Of a stretch of 48,254 nt of DNA, positions 8,844-17,270 are shown piece by piece (the stretch's first letter is position 1; each line of letters begins with the position of its first letter). Source of the DNA: CAYXRS01 sp964636485 (GTDB lineage: Bacteria > Gemmatimonadota > Gemmatimonadetes > Gemmatimonadales > Gemmatimonadaceae). The stretch is taken from assembly GCA_964636485.1 (NCBI GenBank), contig CAZWSO010000002.1, positions 1 through 48,254 on the forward strand. The letters are read 5' to 3'. Below the pieces are notes generated by a model. The model did no database searches. It saw only the letters and a list, made by a program, of their open reading frames with translations, and was not told where the DNA came from. The translations under genes and the position numbers were made by a program.

Positions 8844-9344
8844 ATGGCGCGTGATCATAAGAGCCTCGCAGCGTTCGCCGTCGCAATCTCCATAGGACTG
8901 CTGGCCGGCCTCGGAGCCTTCACCTTTGTGTATGCGCGAGGCTACTCGTACCTGAGTGACAATCCAGGCGCGTGCGCCAACTGCCACGTCATGTGGGACC
9001 ACTACGACGGGTGGCTGAAATCGAGTCACAGTCCCGCGGCGACCTGCAACGACTGTCATACGCCGCCGGGTCCGGTCGAGACGTACGTAGTGAAAGCGCG
9101 CAACGGGTTCTGGCATTCCTTCTACTTCACGACCGGCGTCTATCCCGACCCCCTGCGCATCACGCCCGCCAATCGTGACGTGACCGAGCGCGCATGCCGG
9201 TATTGCCACGAGGCGATAATAGTGGGGATAAATCAGCCGGCGCATGAGTCACCCACGGGCAGTGCGGATGTCACCTCGCGTCAGGCGCGCGAGCACCTGC
9301 CCTGCATGAGCTGTCACGCGAATGTCGGCCACCTGGTTCGCTGA
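8844..9344 (+). CDS. nrfH: Cytochrome c nitrite reductase small subunit
   Basis: Membrane-anchored tetraheme quinol dehydrogenase that passes electrons from menaquinol to NrfA. One N-terminal helix (about 8-30) is followed by four heme sites: CANCH (44-48), CNDCH (68-72), CRYCH (118-122) and CMSCH (154-158). The first is followed by Met50 (CxxCHxM), the unusual methionine ligand that marks NrfH within the NapC/NirT family. ATG at 8844 is preferred to the in-frame GTG at 8838 because GGAG lies nine bases before it. The gene lies 30 bases upstream of nrfA. Confidence 0.95.
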   Translation: MARDHKSLAAFAVAISIGLLAGLGAFTFVYARGYSYLSDNPGACANCHVMWDHYDGWLKSSHSPAATCNDCHTPPGPVETYVVKARNGFWHSFYFTTGVYPDPLRITPANRDVTERACRYCHEAIIVGINQPAHESPTGSADVTSRQAREHLPCMSCHANVGHLVR

Positions 9345-9374
9345 CGGCAATCACTTTCTTCCATCGGTACCCTG

Positions 9375-10889
9375 ATGACGACGACCCCTCCCGACCACCA
9401 TGATCCGACGCCGAGCACGAATCTCCAGCCCCGCCGCAGAGAGTTCAGTGCGCGCACTCTGGGCGTCGTCGCCGCGCTCGCGGCGGTGATCGCGGTGGCG
9501 GTCGCGGCGTTTTTGGCAACGATCATCGAGCGCCGAGGTGAAGCGAGGCACCCGTTTCTGCGCGTCGTCGAGGTGACCGACACGACCGTGGACGCGGCGG
9601 TGTGGGGACAAAACTTTCCCCTTCAGTACGACAGCTATCTGCGAACCGTGGATCAGGAGCGCACACGCTACGGTGGAAGCGAAGCGCTTCCCCACCGGCC
9701 CACCGATGCCGACCCGCGCAGCGTGGTGGCGCGTTCGATGCTCGAGGAGGATCCACGACTGCGCGAGTTCTGGGCAGGATATCCGTTCGCCGAAGATTTT
9801 CGCGAGGCGCGCGGGCATGCTTACATGCTTTCCGATCAGGTGTACACACGACGCCAGCTCGTGGCGCAGCAGCCGGGTACTTGCCTGAACTGTCACGCCT
9901 CCACGTACGTCGCCTATCGGCGTGCTGGCGACGGTGACCTGATGCTGGGCTGGGAACGCGTGAACGCCATGCCCTTCCAGGAGGCGGTGCAGCTGGTGGA
10001 TCATCCGATCTCATGTATCGACTGCCACGACCCGGGCAACATGCAGCTGCGCATCACGCGCCCCGCCTTCATCGAAGGCATGCGCATGCTCATGGCCAGC
10101 CGCGGCGTCCCCAATTACGACGTCACCACCAGGGCAACGCGGCAGGAGATGCGCACATTCGTATGCGCTCAATGTCACGTGGAGTACTACTTCCAGGGCC
10201 CCGAGCGCCGGCTAGTCTTTCCCTGGGCCAAGGGTCTGACGGCGGACAGCATTCTCGCGTACTTCGATTCGACGGGCTTCGCCGACTGGGTGCACGCGCG
10301 CAGCGGAGCGCGCGTGCTCAAGGCCCAGCATCCGGAGTTCGAGATGTTCATGCAGGGCACTCATGCCCGGGCGGGCGTCGCGTGCGCGGACTGCCACATG
10401 CCCTTCCAGCGCGTTGGCGCCATGAAGGTCAGCTCCCACCATGTGAGAAGCCCCGTCCTCAGCATCAATCAGTCGTGCCAGACCTGCCACCGCGCCTCCG
10501 AGGAGGAGCTGCGGCAGCGCGTTCATGCAATCCAGGACCGCACCTTCGAGCTCCGCAATCTGGCGATAGACGCCGTGCTCCATCTCGTCGGCGACATCGA
10601 GCGTATGGCGCAACGGGACAGCGCGGACCCCAGGCTCGCCACGGCCCGTGACTTTCACCGGAAGGCGCAGTTCATGACGGACTTCGTGGAAGCGGAGAAC
10701 TCGATGGGCTTCCACGCTCCGCAGGAGGCGGCGCGCGTCGCCGCCCGCGCGATCGACTACGCCCGGCTCGGGCAAGTCGCTCTTCAGGGCGGCCAGATTC
10801 CCGCGGACCCGATTGGAGCCGCCCGCGGGCCGGCCGGACCGACGCTTCGGGACAAGCCTCTACCCGGCCGCACCGGCGGCCCGCCCTAG
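9375..10889 (+). CDS. nrfA: Ammonia-forming cytochrome c nitrite reductase, catalytic subunit
   Basis: Reduces nitrite to ammonium with six electrons outside the inner membrane. The 504 residues start with a signal anchor (about 28-50). Five heme motifs are present: CLNCH (170-174), CIDCH (214-218), CAQCH (264-268), CADCH (337-341) and CQTCH (368-372). Catalytic residues visible are Arg146 in ARGHAY, Tyr271 in CHVEYYF and His330 in QGTHA. Calcium-site residues are KxQ (Lys316, Gln318) before HPEFE. The first heme motif is CxxCH rather than the usual CxxCK, so histidine is the expected proximal ligand of the catalytic heme, as in the CxxCH clade of NrfA. Operon with nrfH. Confidence 0.96.
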   Translation: MTTTPPDHHDPTPSTNLQPRRREFSARTLGVVAALAAVIAVAVAAFLATIIERRGEARHPFLRVVEVTDTTVDAAVWGQNFPLQYDSYLRTVDQERTRYGGSEALPHRPTDADPRSVVARSMLEEDPRLREFWAGYPFAEDFREARGHAYMLSDQVYTRRQLVAQQPGTCLNCHASTYVAYRRAGDGDLMLGWERVNAMPFQEAVQLVDHPISCIDCHDPGNMQLRITRPAFIEGMRMLMASRGVPNYDVTTRATRQEMRTFVCAQCHVEYYFQGPERRLVFPWAKGLTADSILAYFDSTGFADWVHARSGARVLKAQHPEFEMFMQGTHARAGVACADCHMPFQRVGAMKVSSHHVRSPVLSINQSCQTCHRASEEELRQRVHAIQDRTFELRNLAIDAVLHLVGDIERMAQRDSADPRLATARDFHRKAQFMTDFVEAENSMGFHAPQEAARVAARAIDYARLGQVALQGGQIPADPIGAARGPAGPTLRDKPLPGRTGGPP

Positions 10890-10948
10890 GACAGAGCGCG
10901 GCTTTCAACTACCGGAGGATCTTGCGTTTCGCCTGCCCAACGGACAGA

Positions 10949-10966
10949 TTTAGGGTTAACGAAATT
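10949..10966 (+). promoter_or_regulatory. Possible MntR-type operator before the tro-like operon
   Basis: An AT-rich element, tttagggttaacgaaatt, stands directly before the ATG of the substrate-binding protein gene in otherwise GC-rich sequence. Its right half (TTAAcGAAA) resembles the MntR box half-site TTAAgGAAA; the left half matches poorly. The operon ends with an MntR/TroR-type regulator, which makes a metal-controlled site here likely. Resemblance is by eye only. Confidence 0.25.
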
Positions 10967-11947
10967 ATGTACCATTACTTCCTAAATAGGTCCGCGGCAG
11001 CAGCCGCGGTCGCGCTCCTGCTGCTCGTTGGTTTCCTTGCCGCCTGTGGTACCGAGGCTGCCGGAGGAGACGACGAGCGCCTGCGCGTCGTTGCCACCAT
11101 TGGCATGATCACCGACGCCGCCCAGCGAATCGGGGGTGACAGGGTGGACGTGGTGGGGCTCATGGGTCCGGGCGTCGATCCCCACCTCTACAAGGCGCGA
11201 GAGAGCGATGTGCGGCGGCTCTACCGCGCCGACCTCGTGCTGTACAATGGCCTTCACCTCGAGGCCAAGCTCACGGACGTTCTCGCCGACATGCGGGGCG
11301 GCGCTCACACCGTCGCGGTGGCGGAGGCCGTCGATGCCGCGCTGCTCCTGCGCCCCCCGGAGTTCGAGGGCGCCTACGACCCTCATATCTGGTTCGACGT
11401 CAGTCTTTGGATGGTGGCGGTGGGACGCGTGCGCGATGCGCTGGTGGAGCGGGACTCCGCCGGGGCGGAGCTCTATCGCGAGAACGCAGCGCGCTATCTC
11501 ACCGAGCTCGAGGAGCTACACGATTACGTACGTGCGCAGGCGGTACGCCTTCCGGAAGAACGCCGCGTCCTCATAACGGCGCACGACGCGTTCAACTACT
11601 TCGGCCGCGCGTACGGATTCCAGGTGCGCGGGCTGCAGGGTATCAGCACCGCCACGGAGGCGGGCACGGCCGACGTCCGGGAGCTGGCGGCCTTCATCGT
11701 AGCGCGCCGAATCCCGGCCATCTTCGTCGAGACGTCGGTGCCACGACGGACCATCGAGGCGGTGCAGGCCGCCGTGCGATCGCGCGGCTTCGACGTGCGC
11801 ATCGGTGGTGAGCTCTTCTCCGATGCGATGGGCACGCCTGGCACTCCCGTGGACAACTACATCGGGATGGTGCGGCACAACATCGATACGATTGTGGAAT
11901 CGTTGCTCGACGAGCCGCCCGTCGTGGCGGAGGCATCCGCACCATGA
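10967..11947 (+). CDS. troA: Metal ABC transporter substrate-binding lipoprotein, TroA-like
   Basis: Captures Mn2+ or Zn2+ outside the membrane and hands it to the two permeases encoded downstream. A 326-residue lipoprotein with lipobox FLAAC (Cys27). Predicted ligands are His73 (DPHLYK), His140 (DPHIW), His206 (AHDAFNYF) and Asp286 (FSDAMG): the His-His-His-Asp set of TroA rather than the Glu-containing set of PsaA. It lacks the long His-rich loop of ZnuA. ATG at 10967 gives a standard lipoprotein leader; an in-frame start at 10922 would put a polar extension in front. The stop overlaps the ATPase start by ATGA. Mn is favoured by the regulator type, but the metal is not proven. Confidence 0.92.
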   Translation: MYHYFLNRSAAAAAVALLLLVGFLAACGTEAAGGDDERLRVVATIGMITDAAQRIGGDRVDVVGLMGPGVDPHLYKARESDVRRLYRADLVLYNGLHLEAKLTDVLADMRGGAHTVAVAEAVDAALLLRPPEFEGAYDPHIWFDVSLWMVAVGRVRDALVERDSAGAELYRENAARYLTELEELHDYVRAQAVRLPEERRVLITAHDAFNYFGRAYGFQVRGLQGISTATEAGTADVRELAAFIVARRIPAIFVETSVPRRTIEAVQAAVRSRGFDVRIGGELFSDAMGTPGTPVDNYIGMVRHNIDTIVESLLDEPPVVAEASAP

Positions 11948-12768
11948 ATCCGCCGCGGATCGCAAGCGACCAGCTCGCCGTCGAGGTGAACGATCTCACC
12001 GTCGCGTATCGCGAGCACGCGGTGCTCTGGGACGTGGACCTCGACGTACCCAAGGGCGTGCTGCTTGCCGTAGTCGGACCGAACGGAGCGGGGAAGACCA
12101 CGCTCATCAAGGCGATCATGGGACTGGTCAAACCCGCGGCGGGGGATGTTCGCGTCCTGGGTCGACCATACCGTGAGCAGAGGCTGCGCGTCGGCTACGT
12201 ACCGCAGCGCGGTAGCGTGGACTGGGACTTTCCCACCACGGTGCTCGATGTCGTGATGATGGGACGCTACGGCGCACTCGGATGGCTGCGACGCCCCGGG
12301 CGCCGCGAACGCGACCGGGCAATGGAATCGCTGGCGCGGCTCGGCATGCAGGACTTTGCTGACCGGCAGATCAGCCAGCTCTCCGGCGGGCAGCAGCAGC
12401 GCGTCTTCCTGGCCCGTGCGCTGGCGCAGGAAGCAGAGGTCTACCTCATGGATGAGCCCTTCCAGGGGGTGGACGCGACCACCGAGCGTGCGATCGTCAC
12501 CCTGCTGCGCGAGCTCCAGGACGCCGGCCGAACGGTGGTCGTGGTGCATCACGACCTGAACACGGTACGCGAGTACTTCGACTGGGTGCTTCTGCTCAAC
12601 GTCCGGCGCATCGCCGCGGGTCCGGTTGACGACGTGTTCACCGAGGAGAACCTGAGGCTCACCTACGGTGGACGCGTTCCGTTCGTGCAGGGGGCGGCGA
12701 GCCGGACGGATGTGGAGCGGCAGACACCCGCTGCCGGCGTTTCAGTCGGCGCAGGCGAACCGCGGTAG
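11944..12768 (+). CDS. troB: Metal ABC transporter ATP-binding protein
   Basis: Cytoplasmic ATPase powering the metal importer. A 274-residue protein with Walker A GPNGAGKT (about 45-52), signature LSGGQQQR (146-153), Walker B YLMDEP (167-172) and H-loop histidine VVHHD (His202). The segment GSVDWDFPTTVLDVV (about 90-104) is typical of the Mn/Zn ATPases of this family. ATG overlaps the troA stop, and the troC-like permease starts 22 bases later. Confidence 0.94.
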   Translation: MNPPRIASDQLAVEVNDLTVAYREHAVLWDVDLDVPKGVLLAVVGPNGAGKTTLIKAIMGLVKPAAGDVRVLGRPYREQRLRVGYVPQRGSVDWDFPTTVLDVVMMGRYGALGWLRRPGRRERDRAMESLARLGMQDFADRQISQLSGGQQQRVFLARALAQEAEVYLMDEPFQGVDATTERAIVTLLRELQDAGRTVVVVHHDLNTVREYFDWVLLLNVRRIAAGPVDDVFTEENLRLTYGGRVPFVQGAASRTDVERQTPAAGVSVGAGEPR

Positions 12769-12789
12769 TCACGCAGCTCCGCGCCGGTC

Positions 12790-13908
12790 ATGGATATCCT
12801 GTTCGACTATACGCTTCGCACGGTCGCGCTGGGCTCGGCGGCGCTCGGGCTGGTGAGCGGGGCCCTGGGTACATACGCCGTACTGCGGCGGCAGAGTCTT
12901 CTTGGCGATGCCATCTCGCACGCCGCTCTCCCCGGGATCGCGCTCGCCTTCCTGATAACCGGCAGCCGCCACCTCCTCCCGCTCGTGCTCGGCGCGGCGG
13001 TGGCCGGTATACTGGGCACGCTGCTGATCATGGCGATCGTCCGCACCACCCGCATCAAGGAGGACAGCGCGCTCGGCCTGGTGCTCTCGGTGTTCTTCGG
13101 CGTTGGGCTCATGCTGCTCACTTACCTCCAGGGGCGTCCCGACGCGGGGCAGGCCGGACTCGACCGGTTTCTCTTTGGCCAGGCGGCGACGCTCCTCGAG
13201 CGCGACGTAGTGATCATCGCCGGCCTTGGAGCCGTCGCGATCGTGCCCGTGCTCCTCCTGTGGAAGGAGTTCAAGCTTCTCGGCTTCGATCCGGCATTCG
13301 GGGCCAGCCTCGGCTTTCCGATGCGCCGCCTCGATGTCCTGCTCACATCGCTGCTCGTGATCGCGATCGTGATCGGCCTTCAGACTGTTGGCGTCGTGCT
13401 GATGAGCGCCATGGTCGTCGCTCCTGCTGCCGCGGCGCGCCAGTGGACCGACAGGCTCTCCATAATGATGCTGCTGTCGGCGTTCTTCGGTGCGCTCGCA
13501 GGCGTGAGCGGCGCCCTCATCAGCAGTGTCGTCAGCAACCTTCCCACCGGGCCGACGATCGTGCTTTGCCTGGGAGTGATCGTGATCATCTCGCTCACTC
13601 TCGCGCCGAATCGTGGACTGCTCTGGGGGTGGGGAAGGGCGCAGCGCAGCAGGCGACGGCTACGCAGCGAAGCCACGCTGCTCGACCTGCACGCACTGGG
13701 GCTCCAGCATGAGGAGGAACACGGACACACGGTGTCAGTGCTGGATGCCATGGCGCCGGTGGGCGGCGGCTCTGAACGCACGCTCGGCGAGCTCCGCCGA
13801 CTCGGGCTCGCGCACGAAGTCGCGCGCGGCCAGTGGGCGCTCACGGCTGCCGGCCGTGCAAGGGCGGAACAGCTGGCGGCATCGATGCGGCCCGAGGACG
13901 ACCAGTGA
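12790..13908 (+). CDS. troC: Metal ABC transporter permease with C-terminal winged-helix-like tail
   Basis: First permease of the manganese/zinc importer. Residues 1-280 form a standard ABC-3 permease with about eight or nine membrane segments, including the family motif GDAISHAALPGIA (about 39-51). An extra cytoplasmic region (about 285-372) follows. Its layout, LGELRRLGLAHEVARGQWALTAAGRAR in two short helices and a beta-wing, looks like the winged helix of DtxR-type regulators. Such C-terminal extensions occur in some Tro/Ytg permeases; in chlamydial YtgC-R the tail is a DtxR-like repressor. Whether this tail binds DNA is unknown. Its stop overlaps the next permease start by GTGA. Confidence 0.92.
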   Translation: MDILFDYTLRTVALGSAALGLVSGALGTYAVLRRQSLLGDAISHAALPGIALAFLITGSRHLLPLVLGAAVAGILGTLLIMAIVRTTRIKEDSALGLVLSVFFGVGLMLLTYLQGRPDAGQAGLDRFLFGQAATLLERDVVIIAGLGAVAIVPVLLLWKEFKLLGFDPAFGASLGFPMRRLDVLLTSLLVIAIVIGLQTVGVVLMSAMVVAPAAAARQWTDRLSIMMLLSAFFGALAGVSGALISSVVSNLPTGPTIVLCLGVIVIISLTLAPNRGLLWGWGRAQRSRRRLRSEATLLDLHALGLQHEEEHGHTVSVLDAMAPVGGGSERTLGELRRLGLAHEVARGQWALTAAGRARAEQLAASMRPEDDQ

Positions 13909-15011
13909 CTCCCGAGCTGGAGATCCTGATCCTCGCCTCCGTGGTGTCGGCGGCGTGCGCGTTGTGCGGCGTCTTTCTCGTGCTGCGACGCATGGCGCTG
14001 ATGAGCGACGCCATCAGCCACGCCATTCTGCTCGGGATCGTGCTGGCGTTTTTCGTGGTTCACGATCTGAACTCGCCATTCCTCGTGCTCGGAGCGGCGG
14101 CCACCGGCGTGCTGACGGTTGCGCTGGTCGAGCTGCTCAATCGAACGCGACTGGTGAAGGAGGATGCGGCCATCGGTCTCGTGTTCCCTGTGCTGTTCAG
14201 CATCGGCGTCATTCTCATCGCGCGCTACGCAGACCGGGTGCACCTGGACATCGACGCCGTCCTCCTGGGCGAGCTGGCTTTCGCGCCCTTCGATCGGTGG
14301 GAGATGGGCGGGCGCGATCTGGGGCCGCGGTCTACCTGGGTCATGGGGGGCATCCTGCTCGTGAACGCCGCGTTCCTGCGCGTGCTGTACAAGGAAATGA
14401 AGGTGAGCACTTTCGATCCCCTGCTCGCAGGCGCACTCGGCTTTTCACCGGCGCTCATTCACTATGCCTTCATGAGTCTCGTCTCGGTCACCGCCGTGGG
14501 TGCATTCGATGCCGTTGGGTCGATTCTGGTGATTGCGCTCATGATCGCCCCGCCCGCCGCCGCCTACCTGCTCACCGACAGACTATCGCGCCTGATCGGA
14601 CTCAGCGTACTGATCGGCGTGCTCAGCGCGTTATGCGGCTACGGTCTGGCTACGGTTCTCGATGCCAACATTGCCGGTTCGATGGCGACGGCGGCGGGAG
14701 GACTGTTCTCGCTCGTATTCCTGTTCGCCCCGGATCGCGGGTTGGTTGCGGTTGCGCGCCGGCGCGCCCGGCAGCGCGTCGAGTTCGCGCAGCTCATGCT
14801 CGCCATTCACCTTCTGCACCACGAGGGGCTGCCGGAGGCCGAGGAAGAGAATCGACTTGGCCATCTGCACCGGCATCTTCGCTGGAGCCCGGAGTTCGCG
14901 GTGCGCGTCGTGCGGGCGGCGGAGCGCGCACGTTTGATTGATCGCGAAGGAGAGCGACTAGCCCTGACGGCGCGTGGGCGTGATGCCGCAAATGAAGCCA
15001 TTGCGCGCTGA
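13905..15011 (+). CDS. troD: Second metal ABC transporter permease with C-terminal extension
   Basis: Pairs with the upstream permease to form the membrane channel. 368 residues: an ABC-3 permease core (about 1-285; LMSDAISHAILLGI at 32-45, then APPAAAYLL at 215-223), followed by a cytoplasmic tail (about 290-368). The tail ends in a winged-helix-like unit, VRAAERARLIDREGERLALT then ARGRDAA, similar in plan to the tail of the first permease. GTG start chosen because it overlaps the troC stop as GTGA; the open frame extends upstream but inside troC. The regulator gene follows 45 bases later. Confidence 0.92.
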   Translation: MTPELEILILASVVSAACALCGVFLVLRRMALMSDAISHAILLGIVLAFFVVHDLNSPFLVLGAAATGVLTVALVELLNRTRLVKEDAAIGLVFPVLFSIGVILIARYADRVHLDIDAVLLGELAFAPFDRWEMGGRDLGPRSTWVMGGILLVNAAFLRVLYKEMKVSTFDPLLAGALGFSPALIHYAFMSLVSVTAVGAFDAVGSILVIALMIAPPAAAYLLTDRLSRLIGLSVLIGVLSALCGYGLATVLDANIAGSMATAAGGLFSLVFLFAPDRGLVAVARRRARQRVEFAQLMLAIHLLHHEGLPEAEEENRLGHLHRHLRWSPEFAVRVVRAAERARLIDREGERLALTARGRDAANEAIAR

Positions 15012-15056
15012 TCGCTATCTCGTCACCTTGGCGTCGGCGCCTCCGCTACGTCCGGT

Positions 15057-15743
15057 ATGCCCATGATACCCACTCGCTCCGGCGACGACTACACCGCTCC
15101 GGTCGAAGACTACCTGAAGGTGATCTACGAGATCGAGCGGATCGCAGGCGCGGCGGCGACCACTGAGATCGCGCAGCGGTTATCGATCGCGCCCGCATCG
15201 GTAAGTGGGATGGTGCGTCGGCTGGCCGATCAGGGTCTGCTGGACCACGAGCGCTATCGCGGCGTACGACTCACCGAAGAAGGGCGCCGCGTGGCATTGC
15301 GCACGCTGCGCCGTCACCGGGTAATCGAAGCTTATCTCACGAGCGCGCTGGGCTATCCGTGGGACCGCGTGCACGACGAGGCGGAGCGGTTGGAGCACGC
15401 CGCCTCTGACGAGCTCATCGACCGCATGGCCGCCGCCATTGGTGAGCCGACCACCGATCCGCACGGCGCGCCGATCCCGACGCGTGAAGGGACGATCGAG
15501 GAGCGCCCGCTGCGCTCGCTGGCGGATCTGGAGCCGACCCAGCGCGGCAGCATCGTTCGTGTGAGTGACGACGATGCCGGACGCCTGCGTTACCTGGCCG
15601 AGCTGGGGCTGACGCCGGGCGCAACCGTCACGCTGATCGAGCGTTCCCCATTCGGCGGACCGCTTCGCGTGCTCGTGGAGGGGACGGAGCAGCTCATTGG
15701 TCCGGCCCTCGCGATCGCTGTGTTGATCGACCGGGAAGACTGA
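15057..15743 (+). CDS. mntR: DtxR-family metalloregulator, MntR/TroR type
   Basis: Metal-dependent repressor expected to control the importer operon in which it lies. An N-terminal winged helix (about 12-75; TTEIAQRLSIAPASVSGMVRR in two parts), a dimerization and metal-binding helix region (80-140) and a C-terminal FeoA/SH3-like domain (about 155-228, GLTPGATVTLIERSPFGGP). In PVEDYLKVIY the residue aligned with DtxR Met10 is aspartate (Asp18), as in manganese-sensing MntR; further ligand candidates are His87 and Glu113-His114. This supports Mn2+ sensing. Two start codons (15057 and 15063) lie close together without a strong ribosome site. Confidence 0.9.
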   Translation: MPMIPTRSGDDYTAPVEDYLKVIYEIERIAGAAATTEIAQRLSIAPASVSGMVRRLADQGLLDHERYRGVRLTEEGRRVALRTLRRHRVIEAYLTSALGYPWDRVHDEAERLEHAASDELIDRMAAAIGEPTTDPHGAPIPTREGTIEERPLRSLADLEPTQRGSIVRVSDDDAGRLRYLAELGLTPGATVTLIERSPFGGPLRVLVEGTEQLIGPALAIAVLIDRED

Positions 15744-15894
15744 CGGTTCTGGAGAGCGACAGCGCGCACCCGGTCGTTCTGCCGGGCGCCGCCTTGCATG
15801 CAAGCTCCCGGCAGCGGCAAGAATGCTTTGCCGGGCTCGGCCGGAACACCTCTTGCGCCACTTAGCGGGCATCCCGGAACGCGAGGAGTACGCC

Positions 15895-16311
15895 GTGGCC
15901 ACGCGAGTGCGTGTCGATCCCGATACGACGGTTGGTGAACTGATTGGACGTCTGGCGGATGACTCGCGACGGCTCGCCCGTAACGAGGTTCGTCTTGCGA
16001 AGATGGAGATCGCCGACTCCGTGCAAACCGCTGGTCGCGGAGCGCTCTGGCTCGGTGTCGGATTCGGCGCGCTCGTAATCTCCTTCGTCGCCCTCGCGGT
16101 CTTCCTCGCCACCGGTCTCAGCCGGCTGTTTGGCGGCGTGCTCTGGGTGGGCACACTGGTGACGGCGGGACTGCTGCTTGCACTCGGTGGGCTGATGATC
16201 TTCGGCGGAATGCGGACGCTGAAGAAGCAGCCCTATACGCTTGACGAGACGCGCGCGGAGCTGCGCAGCACCACTGAGTGGCTGTCACGCGAACGAGAGC
16301 AGTCACCCTAG
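15895..16311 (+). CDS. Small membrane protein, phage-holin-family-like (PF07332 type)
   Basis: A 138-residue protein: an N-terminal amphipathic region (about 12-45, GELIGRLADDSRRLARNEVR), then two membrane helices (about 50-75 and 84-107), then a charged C-terminus. This matches the Phage_holin_3_6 family, which is common on bacterial chromosomes and has no proven holin role. The start is GTG at 15895 with GAGGAG upstream; the open frame begins earlier without a ribosome site. The 150 bases between it and the metalloregulator hold a short inverted repeat, gccgggcg...tgccgggc, and no gene. A hairpin follows the stop. Confidence 0.8.
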   Translation: MATRVRVDPDTTVGELIGRLADDSRRLARNEVRLAKMEIADSVQTAGRGALWLGVGFGALVISFVALAVFLATGLSRLFGGVLWVGTLVTAGLLLALGGLMIFGGMRTLKKQPYTLDETRAELRSTTEWLSREREQSP

Positions 16312-16330
16312 AGCGCACCGGCAGCGCTCT
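16310..16330. terminator. Hairpin between convergent genes
   Basis: agagcgc, seven-base loop, gcgctct: a perfect seven-pair stem starting at the stop codon of the membrane-protein gene and lying 38 bases past the end of the convergent dehydrogenase gene. It could serve both strands. No T tract. Confidence 0.5.
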
Positions 16331-16367
16331 GTTGTGCGGCAGCTGGCACCGAGCCGCGGAGGCGGCT

Positions 16368-17270
16368 TTACCGCTCCCGCGCGGCTGCGAGCAGCCGTGC
16401 CAGGCGGGCCGCCCACTCCTCCTGGCGGGGCGCCTCTCTGCGCCGCGCATCGAGGGCGCCGGCTAACGCCGTCAGGTGTGCGCCGCTGAGCGAAGACCAC
16501 CGGGCGAGGGTCGGGAGCACGGGACCCAGCTGAGCGCGTGTGCGCTCGGCGGTGTCTTCCCCCCTGGCTGCATCTCCGGCCGCCTGCTCGGTACCGAAGA
16601 CGCCGGCCGCCATCCACCCAGTGGCGACGCCCCGCGCAACGATCTGATCGAGCTCGCGGGCGGAGACGATGCCGCTGGCAACGAGCTCGACAGCCTCACG
16701 AAGCAGCGCCACAGTCAGGCGGTTCGAGACCAGACCGCGGGGATCTCCTCGTACGATGACGGGCTCGTGGCCGAGCGCCCGCAGAACCACGGCCGCGCGG
16801 TGGAGAGTGCCGCGGTCGGTTCGCGGTCCGCCTCCCAGCTCGACTATGGGCACGGCATACACCGGCTGAAGCGGGTGCGCGATGATGAAGCGATCGGCGA
16901 ATGGCAGGGCCGCGCCCAGCTCGGCGGCGGTGCAAGCCGACGTGCTCGAGGCTACGATGGCCTTGGGATCGAGCGCTGTCGCGACCCTGCCAAGCACGTC
17001 GGCCTTGAGCGCGAGCTGCTCGGAAACCGATTCCTGCACCCACTCCGCCCCGCGCACCGCTTCTGCCGAGTTCGCGACGAACTGGATGACTGACGTATCC
17101 GCATGCAGGCCGATGCTGCGTGCTCCAGCGATCGCGACGTTCACCCGCTGTCGGGCTTCCGGATCCGGGTCGTAGATCCGAACCGCCGCGGCACGAGTGG
17201 CGAACAGAGCCGCCCAGCCGCTGCCTATCTCCCCGGCGCCGAGCAGCGCCACGCTTCCAATCGTGCTCAC
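16368..17270 (-). CDS. 3-hydroxyacyl-CoA dehydrogenase-like, lambda-crystallin type
   Basis: NAD-dependent dehydrogenase of 300 residues. The Rossmann motif is GAGEIGSG (about 11-18), with acidic residue Asp34 after the second strand. Serine lies in VASSTSA (about 107-113), the catalytic histidine is His132 in HPLQPVYAVPIVE and the partner glutamate is Glu144. HPxxPxxxxPxVE is characteristic of the lambda-crystallin/gulonate/carnitine 3-dehydrogenase branch, so the substrate may be a small hydroxy acid rather than an acyl-CoA. GTG start overlaps the nucleoside hydrolase stop as GTGA and has GGAG upstream; the longer frame is therefore rejected. Confidence 0.88.
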   Translation of the reverse strand: MSTIGSVALLGAGEIGSGWAALFATRAAAVRIYDPDPEARQRVNVAIAGARSIGLHADTSVIQFVANSAEAVRGAEWVQESVSEQLALKADVLGRVATALDPKAIVASSTSACTAAELGAALPFADRFIIAHPLQPVYAVPIVELGGGPRTDRGTLHRAAVVLRALGHEPVIVRGDPRGLVSNRLTVALLREAVELVASGIVSARELDQIVARGVATGWMAAGVFGTEQAAGDAARGEDTAERTRAQLGPVLPTLARWSSLSGAHLTALAGALDARRREAPRQEEWAARLARLLAAARER

